DNA from: Amycolatopsis vastitatis | GTDB taxonomy: Bacteria > Actinomycetota > Actinomycetes > Mycobacteriales > Pseudonocardiaceae | DNA: 64,000 nucleotides | Assembly (NCBI RefSeq): GCF_002234595.1 | Contig: NZ_NMUL01000042.1 | Location: forward strand, 62,001-126,000 | Direction of reading: 5' to 3' | Part shown: piece after piece, positions 52,738 to 61,800 of the stretch | Layout: each line of letters opens with the position of its first letter | How positions within the stretch are numbered: the stretch's first letter is position 1 | Notes under the pieces: model-generated | The model's input: only the letters and a program-made list of their open reading frames with translations | The model's database searches: none | Told to the model about the DNA's origin: nothing | Made by a program: the position numbers and the translations under genes

Positions 52738-55700
52738 TCAGTGGTCCTGTCCGGCGGCGAGCCGCTCGAGGTCCTGCAGGACCCGTTCTTCGACGAGCTC
52801 CGCCAGCGCGAGCACGGTGCCGGCGGTGAGCACGTCCTTGGGCGTGATTTCGACGTCGAAGGCGGACTTCGTCATCGAGGTGATGCGCAGGCTGCGCAGC
52901 GAATCGCCGCCGAGGGCGTAGAAGTTGTCCTCGACGCCGACCCGGTCGAGCCCGAGTGCCTCGGCCCAGATCGCGGCGAGGACCTCTTCGGTCTCGGTCT
53001 CCGGCGCCGCGTACCCGGCGCTCTCCTCCGGCGCGGCCGGCGCGGGCAGCGCCCGCCGGTCCAGCTTTCCGCTGGCGGTCAGGGGAAGCGCGGCCAGCCG
53101 GACGAACGCGGCGGGCACGAAGTGGGCCGGCAGGGCCGCGGCGACGTGCTCCCGCAGCCCGGTGCCCGGATCGCCCACGACGTAGGCGATCAGCCGCTGG
53201 TCGGCCGCGATGACGGCGGCGTCGCGGACGTCCGGGTGCGCGCGCAGGACCGCTTCGATCTCGCCGGGCTCGATCCGGAAGCCGCGGATCTTGACCTGGT
53301 CGTCGGCCCGGCCGAGGAACTCCAGCGTGCCGTCGTCCCGCCAGCGCACCAGGTCGCCGGTGCGGTACATCCGTGTGCCCGGCGCCCCGAACGGATCGGC
53401 GAGGAACCGCGACGCGGTGAGCCCCGGCCGGTCGAGGTAGCCGCGGGCAAGGCCGGCCCCGGAGACGTACAGCTCCCCCGCGGCGCCCATCGGCACCGGG
53501 CGCAGGGCGGCGTCGAGGACGCGGACGCGGGTGTTGCGGATCGGGCGGCCGATCGGCGGGGTGGTCCCGGGGGCGAGGGGGTCGCTCCAGGTCGCCACCA
53601 CCGTCGTTTCGGTGGGCCCGTAGGCGTTGATCATCCGGCGGCCGGGCGCCCAGCGGGCCACCAGGTCGGCCGGGCACGCCTCGCCGCCGACCACCAGGGT
53701 GCGGAACGCGGGCAGGTCGACGTCGGGCACGCTCGCCATGGCCACCGGCGGGATCAGCGCGTGGGTGACGCCTTCGTCGCGCAGCACGGCGGCCAGGTGG
53801 TCGCCGAGCAGCGGTCCGGGCGGCGGCACGACCAGCGCGGCGCCCGCCGGGAGCGCCATGCACAGCTCCAGCACCGAGGCGTCGAAACTCGGCGAAGAGA
53901 ACTGCAGCACGCGGTCGCCGGGCCGGACGTCGAAGTGGGCGATCTCGGCACCGGAGAAGCTCGCCAGTCCGGCGTGGGTGACGACGACGCCCTTCGGGGT
54001 GCCGGTCGAGCCGGAGGTGTAGATGACGTACGCGGGCGCGGTCAGCGGCACCGACCGGGCGAGCGGGGTGGCCGGGCCGTGGGCCTCCGAGCCGTCGAGG
54101 ACGAGCACGTCGTCGACCGGCAACAGCGTTCCCGGCTTGGTCACCACGACGACCGGTTTCGCGTCGGCGAGCATGAACGCGATCCGCTCGGCGGGGTAGT
54201 CCGGGTCGACCGGCAGGTACGCGGCGCCGGTCTTCAGCACGGCCAGCTGCGCGACGACGATCTCCACCGAGCGTGGCAGGGCGAGCGCGACGATCCGCTC
54301 CGGGCCCGCGCCGCGGGCGGCCAGCAGCCTGGCCAGCCGGGCGGCCCGCGTGTCGAGTTCGGCGAAGGTGAGCCGTTCGTCGCGCGAAACCACCGCGACG
54401 GCGTCGGGGGTGCGGGCCACCTGGGCCTCGATCAGGTCGGTCAGGGTGACCGGCGGGACCTCGTGGCCGGTGTCGTTGAACGCGACGAGGACCTGGTCGC
54501 GTTCGTCGGCGGTGAGGACGTCGAGTTCCCGCAGCGGCCGGGCCGGGTCCTCGGCCAGCGTTTCGAGGAGGTGCTCGAGCTGCCCGGCGAGCCGTTGGGC
54601 GGTCGCCTCGTCGAACAGGGCGGGGTCGTAGCCGACGCCGAGGGACAGGCGCGGGCCCGGGGCGGCGACAATGCTGAGCGGGTAGTTGGTCGCTTCCATG
54701 GCCTGCAGCTCCCGCAGCCGCACGCCGTGCGCGGCGACATCGTCCGCGGTGACCGGGTAGTTCTCGAAGACCACGAGGCTGTCGAACAGGTTCCGGCCGC
54801 CCTCGACACCGCTCCAGCCCTGCACGGCGGTCAGCGGGACGTGCTCGAACCGGCGCGACTCGGCCTGGGTCTTCTGCAGGGTGCGCAGCCACTCGGCGAC
54901 CGGGGCCGCCGGGTCGGCGGTCACCCGCACGGGCAGGGTGTTGATGAAGATGCCGGTGATGTCGTCGACCCCGGCCAGCCCGGCCGGGCGGCCGGACACG
55001 GTGGCGCCGAAGCAGACGTCGTCCTCGCCGCTGTGCCGGGACAGCAGGAGCGCCCAGGCGCCCTGCACGACGGCGTTCACGGTGAGCCGCTCGCGCCGGG
55101 CGAACGCCGCCAAGCGGCCGGTCGCCTGCTCGTCGAGGTCGCGGCTGACCCAGGTCGACGAACTCGATTCGTGCGCGGCCGCCGGGACCCGGTCGTACGG
55201 CAGCGGCGTCGGCTCGGTGACGTCGCCGAGTTCGCGGCTCCAGTACTCTTCGGCGCCCTCGGCGTTCTGGCCGCTCAGCCACGAGACGTAGTCCCCGAAC
55301 GGACGGCGGTGCGGCAGGGCGGGCGGTTGGCCGTCGCGCAGGGCCGCATACGCGGTGCAGACGTCGGAGAGCACCTGGAAGACGCTCCAGCCGTCCAGCA
55401 GGACGTGGTGGAAGGTCCAGACGAGCTGGACGGCGTCGTCCGGCAGCCGGGCCAGGGTGACCCGCAGCAGCGGCGCGGTCGCCAGGTCGAACGGCTTGGC
55501 CCGGTCATCGGCGAGCAGCTCGCGCAGGGCTTCCTCGCGGTCGCGGTCCCGCCAGTCCAGCTCGGTGACCGGGACGCGCGCTTCGCGGTGGACCACGAGC
55601 AGCGGGTCGGGGACGTCCTCCCAGACGACGCTGCCGCGCAGGACCGGCGTCCGGTCGACCACGTGCTGCCAGGCTTCGGCCAGCACCCGCGGCTCGGCGA

Positions 55701-55812
55701 CGCCGTCGAGGACGGCGGTGACCTGTTCGAAGTAGACGCCTTGGGCCTCTTGGGAAAGCCCGTGGAAGACCATGCCGGCCTGCATCGGCGTCAACGGGTG
55801 GAGGTCGGCCAC
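52738..55812 (-). other. NRPS B visible module 3 (C-A-T), code DALLVGAVVK
   Basis: Approximate parts: DCL C 55810-54520 (HHVLLDG), A 54460-53050, T 53000-52790. The code is identical to NRPS A module 5 and close to Tyr/Trp codes, so an aromatic L-residue is expected. The A domains of these two modules are also alike outside the pocket (for example VGG-ACP, RWAPGRRMINAYGPTE), suggesting common descent. Confidence 0.7.
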
Positions 55813-58800
55813 GCCGCGGCCGTCGCCGGCGATCCGGTCGACCTGCCGCTGGTCCAGCCGGGCGAGCGGGAAGTCCGACGGCGTGCGGCCGCCCGTCCCG
55901 GGCTCGGCGCAGTGCGCGACGATTTCGCCCAGCGCGGCCACCAGATCGGCGGCCAGCTTCTCGACCGTGGCGGGATTGTGCGTGTCCCGCCAGTAGGACC
56001 AGGTCAGTTCCAGGGTTTCCCGGTCCACCCGGCCGACGACGTCGAGCACGTGTCCCCGGCCCGTGCCCTCGCCGGTCGAAGAGTCCAGGCTGCCGGCCGC
56101 GCCGTCGAGGCGGCCCAGGTAGTTGAAGCTGATCTCGGGCTCGAGCGCGGGCGCGGTTCCGGTCAGGTACCGCAGCGCGCCGAAGCCCACGCCGCGGCGG
56201 GGCACGGCCCGCAGCTGCTCCTTCACGGACTTGAGCAGGGCGGCCCAGTCGTCGTCGATCCGCAGCGCGACCGGGTACAGCGAGGTGAACCAGCCGACCG
56301 TGCGGGACAGGTCGACGTCCTCGAACAGGTCCTCGCGGCCGTGCCCCTCGAGGTCGACCAGCACGCCGTCGCGCCCGGTCCAGCGGGCCAGGACGCGGCC
56401 CAGCGCGGCCAGCAGCACGTCGTTGACCTGGGTCCGGTAGACGCCCGGGACGTCCTGCAGCAGCGCCCGGGTCAGCTCGGCGTCCAGGCGCGTGGTGACC
56501 GTGCCGGTGCCCTCGGCCGCCGCGTCGGCGTCGACCGGCAAAGCAGGGTCGACGGCGAGAGCGTCGCGCCAGTACGGCAGTTCGTCGTCGAAGCCACCGG
56601 CCTCGGCGTGGGTGGCGAGCCGGTTGGCCCAGTCGCGGAACGACGTCGTCTTCGGCGGCAGCGGCTCGCCGCGGTAGGCGGTTTCCAGGTCCTCCAGGAG
56701 GATCCGCCACGAGACGCCGTCGACGACGAGGTGGTTGACCGTCAGCCGCAGGACCGCGGGCTCCAGGAGTTCGGCGGTGAGCAGCGGCCCGCGGGCCACG
56801 TCGATTTCGGCGCCGAGGATCTCGATCGGGTCCGCCGGGGCGTTCTCCTGGCGGCCATCGCTGAACCGCATCCGCAGCGCGTCGTGGTGCTCGGCCAGCG
56901 CCGCCAGGGCCGCGCGGAGGGTGTCGACGTCGAACGGCTCGGCGCGCTCGATGCGGACCGACTGGGTGAACTCGTCGGGGTTTCCGAAGTCCCCGGCGAA
57001 GAACCAGTGCTGGATCGGGGTCAGCGCGGCGGCGCCGCTGACCGGCCCCTGCTCGGCCACGGTCACCGCGGCCGAGCCCGCCGCGACGGCCAGCGCGGCG
57101 ACGGTCTGGTGAGCGAACAGGTCACGCGGGGTCAGCGCGAGGCCGTGGCGCCGGGCACGGGAGACGACCTGGATGCTGAGGATCGAGTCACCGCCGAGTT
57201 CGAAGAAGTTGTCCTCGACGCCGACCCCGGGCACGCCGAGCACGTCGGCCCAGACCTCGGCGAGCACGCGTTCGGTGTCCGTGCGCGGTGGCACGTATCC
57301 GGTCGCCGGCTGCCCGGCCGGGGCGGGCAGGGCGTTCCGGTCGACCTTTCCGTTGGCGCTCAAGGGCAGTGCGTCGAGCGTCACGAAGGCCGAGGGCACC
57401 ATGTAGTCGGGCAGGTCCCGGTGCAGCCAGGCCCGCAGGTCCGGCTTTGCGGTCGTGACGACGTAGGCGACGAGCCGCCGGTCCCGCGTGACGACCACCG
57501 CCTCGGTGACATCCGAGTGGGCGGCCAGGGCCGTCTCGATCTCGCCCAGCTCGATCCGGAAGCCGCGGATCTTCACCTGGTCGTCGGCGCGGCCGACGAA
57601 CTCCAGGACGCCGCCGGCGGACCAGCGGACCACGTCGCCGGTGCGGTACATCCGCTCCCCCGGCGCCCCGAACGGGTTGGCCACGAACCGTTCCGCGGTC
57701 AGGCCTGGCCGGCCGAGGTAGCCGCGGGACACGCCGGTGCCGGCGATGAACAGTTCGCCCGTCACGCCCGGCGGGACCGGCCGCAAGCTGTCGTCGAGGA
57801 CGTAGGCGGCCATGTTGTCCAGGGGCCGTCCGATCGGCATCGCGTCCGGCACCCCGTCCTCGGGCGCCAGGACGAACCTGCTGGCGAAAGTGGTCGTCTC
57901 GGTCGGACCGTAACCGTCCACGACGGTCAGCCCGGGGCAGGCGTCCCGCACCTGGCGGACCGCGGCGGCGGGCACGACGTCACCGCCGGTCCACACCTCG
58001 CCGACACCCCGCAGGCACCCGGGATCCTCCTGCGCCAGCAGGCGGAACAGCCCCGCGGTCAGCCAGAGCGCACGCACTCCCTGCCGGGTGACGACGTCAC
58101 GCAGGACGTCGGCATCCACGTCGCCCGGCGGCGCGACGACGACGCGGCCGCCGTTCAGCAGCGGCACCCACACCTCGTACGTCGAGGCGTCGAACGCCTG
58201 CGGCGAGTGCAGCAGCACGGTTCGGTGTGCCTCGCTCGCGAACGAGCGGTCCGAGGCCAGACCCACGATGTCGCGGTGGGTCACCGCCACACCCTTCGGC
58301 TTGCCCGTCGACCCGGACGTGTACATCACGTACGCCAGGTTTCCGGGCCGCACCACCACATCGGGCGCACCCGCGGAGCCGGTTTCGCCCACCCGGGCTA
58401 CCGGTCCACTGTGGATGTCCGAACAGGACCGGTCGGCGATGACCACGGAGACGCCCGCTTCGGCCAGGACCAGGCGCATCCGGGCGGCCGGGGCCCGCAG
58501 GTCGACCGGGACGTACGCGGCACCGGCCTTGAGCACCGCCAGCTCGGCCACGACGACGTCCGCCGAGCGCTCCAGCAGCAGCCCGACCCGATCTTCCACC
58601 CCGGCGCCCAGCTCGACGAGCCGGCGCGCGAGCCCGTCGGCGCGGGCGTCCAGCTCGGCGTAGGTCAAGTCCCCGACCGCCTGAGCGTCCGGGGTCCGGC
58701 GGACCTGCTCGGCGAACCGGCTCACCACCGTGGCCTCGGCCACCGGGTGCGCGGTCGTGTTGAACGTCCGCAGCACGCGCTCGCGGTCGTCGTCGGTCAG

Positions 58801-61800
58801 CAGGTCGAGTTCGCCGACCCGCTGCCCGGGACGCGCGGCGATGCGCTCGAGGACGAGCAGCAGCTGCGCGGCCAGCCGGTCGATCGTGGCCCGGTCGAAC
58901 AGGTCCGGGTCGTGGTCGAACGACACCGACAGCCGCTCGCCCGGCGTGACGACCACGCTGAGCGGGTAGTTGGTCGGCTGCAGCTCGCCTTCCTCGTGCA
59001 GGCCGATCCCGTGCTCGGCCACGGCCTCGGTGTCGAACGGGTAGTTCTCGAAGACCAGGATGCTGTCGAACAGCGTGGTGCCCGCCCAGCTCTGCAGCTG
59101 GGCCAAGGACACGTAGTCGAACCGGCGCGACCGCGCTTGAGCCGTCTGCAGGTCCCGCAGCCAGTCCGAAACAGACAGTCCATCACGGACGCTCACCGTG
59201 GCGGGCAGCGTGTTGATGAACAGCCCGATCATCGACTCGACGCCCGGCAGGTCGGCGGGCCGCCCGGACACGGTGGTGCCGAAGACGACGTCGGATTCCC
59301 CGCTGTAGCGGGAAAGCACCAGCCCCCACGCCCCCTGCAGGATCGTGTTGAGCGTCAGGCCGGCGCGCCGTGCCAGCTCCCGCAGCCCCTCGGCCGGCGC
59401 CGACACCCGGACCGACGCGGCGGACCGCGTGCGGTGGGCCTCCACCGGGCGGCGGTCGTAGGGCAGCGGCGTCGGCGTCCGCAGCCCGGAAAGCTGCTCG
59501 CGCCAGTGCTGTTCGGCAGCCGCGGTGTCCTGCTCGCCGAGCCGGCGCAGGTATTCGCGGAACGGCGGGCGGCGGCCCGGCCCGGCGGCGCCCGCGTACC
59601 GGGCGCACACCTCACCGAACGCCTGCGCGGCGCTCCAGCCGTCGAGCAGCACGTGGTGGAACGTCCACACCAGCAGCACGTCACCGCCGGGCAGCCGCGC
59701 GAACGCCAGGCGCATCAGCGGGGCGGCCGTCAGGTCGAATCCGAGCGCGCGGTCGGCTTCGAGGAACCGCTCCTGTTCGCGGGCGCGCTCCTGCTCGTCC
59801 AGGGCCGTCCAGTCGAGGTGGACGACCGGGACGCTGACGGACCGCTCGACGACCTGCACGGGTTCGTCGAGGCCGTCCCAGACGACGCGGCTGCGCAGCA
59901 CCGGCGTGTCCGCCACGACCCGTTGCCACGCCCTGGCGAGGCGTTCGGGGTCGGTGACGCCGGTCAGCCGCAGCCGCACCTGGTTGAGGTAGGTCCCGGC
60001 CGCGCCGTCGACGAGGCTGTGGAAGACCATGCCCGACTGCATCGGGGTGAGCGGGTAGATGTCCTCGACCGTCCGGCCGGTGCCGGCGAGGCGGTCCACC
60101 GCGGCCTGGTCGAGCCGCGCCAGGGGGAAGTCCGACGGCGTGCGGCCGCCCGCGTCCGGCCGGGCGCAGTGGCCGACGATCCCCGTGAGGGCTGCGAGGA
60201 GGGCCTCGGCCAGCCCGCGCACGGTGGTCTCGGTGTGGACGCCCGTGGAGTAGTGCCAGGTCAGTTCGAGCTCGTCACCGACGACCGCGCCGACGACGTC
60301 GAGCTGGTGCGCGCGGGTCTGCTCGGGGTGCGCGGCACCGCCCAGGCCACCGCCGTGGTCGAAGCGGCCCAGGTAGTTGAAGCTGATCCGCGGTTCGACG
60401 CGCGGGGCGGTGCCGGCGAGGTAGCGCAGGGCGCCGTAGCCGATCCCGCGGCGCGGAATCGCGCGGAGCCGTTCCTTCGTCGCCTTCAGGGCGTCGCCCC
60501 AGTCCTCGCCGGACGAGGTCAGCTCGACCGGGAAGATGGAGGTGAACCAGCCGACGGTCCGGGACAGGTCGATCCCGGGGAACAGGTCCTCCCGCCCGTG
60601 GCCTTCGAGGTCGACGAGGACCCGGTCGCGGCCCGTCCAGTCCCGCAGGACGCGGCCGAGCGCGGTCAGCAGGACGTCGTTGACCTGCGTCCGGTACGCC
60701 CCCGGCACGTCGTGCAGCACCGCACGGGTCTCCTCCGCGGGCAGCCGCACGACCACCGAGCGGGCCGAGCCGTAGGTGTTTTCGCCCCCCGCGTCGACCG
60801 GCAGGGCCGGGTCGGCGTCGATCGCCGCCCAGTGGCCGAGTTCGTCGTCGAAGAAGCCTTCGGCCGCGCGGCGGGTCAGGGTGCGGGCCCAGTCGCGGAA
60901 GGACGTCGTCCGCGCGGGAAGCTCGCCGCCGGCCAGCAAGGTCTCCAGGTCCTCCATGAGGATCCGCCACGAGACGCCGTCGACGACCAGGTGGTGCGCG
61001 GCGAGCGTCAGCGTCGAGCCGGACAGCTCGGCGCGCAGCAGCGGCCCCTTCTCGAGGTCGATGGTGGCGTCGAGGACGTCCACGGCGTCGGCCGCGTGGT
61101 GCTGGCCGTCGGGGGTGAACCGCAGCCGCAGGACGTCGTGGTGCAGCTGGAGGTCGCGCAGCGCGCGGCGCAGCACGGCCGGGTCCGGCGGGGCGGGCAG
61201 TTCCACCGAGACGGACTGGACGAACTGTTCCGCGTGCACCGGCCGCGGGTCGAGGTACCAGTGCTGCACCGGCGTCAGCGGCACCTCCCCGGTCACCGGC
61301 TCCGCGTCGGCGACGGCCGCGACGGGAGCGGCCGGGGTCGCGGCGAGGGCGAGCGCGGCGACGGTCGGGTGGTCGAAGACCTGGCCCGGCATCAGGTCGA
61401 GACCCGCGCGGCGGGCCCGGGAAACCACCTGGATGCTGAGGATCGAGTCGCCGCCGAGTTCGAAGAAGTTGTCGTCGGCGCCGACGCGGTCCACCCGCAG
61501 CACCTCGGCCCAGATGCCGGTGAGCAGCCGTTCGGCGTCCGTCGCCGGTTCGCGGTAGCCCGGCCCGGAGCCGCCCGTCCAGTCCGGGGCGGGCAGCGCC
61601 CGCCGGTCCACCTTGCCGTTTTCGTTGAGCGGCAAGGCTTCGAGCGGGACGAACGCCGCCGGCACGAGGTAGTCCGGCAGGGAGCGCGAGAGAAATCCGC
61701 GGAGGTCCGGCGTCCCGGTCGCGACGACGTAGGCGACGAGCCGCTTGGTCCCGCCGGACTCCGCCGCGACGACGACGGCCTCGGTGACGTCCGGGTGGGC

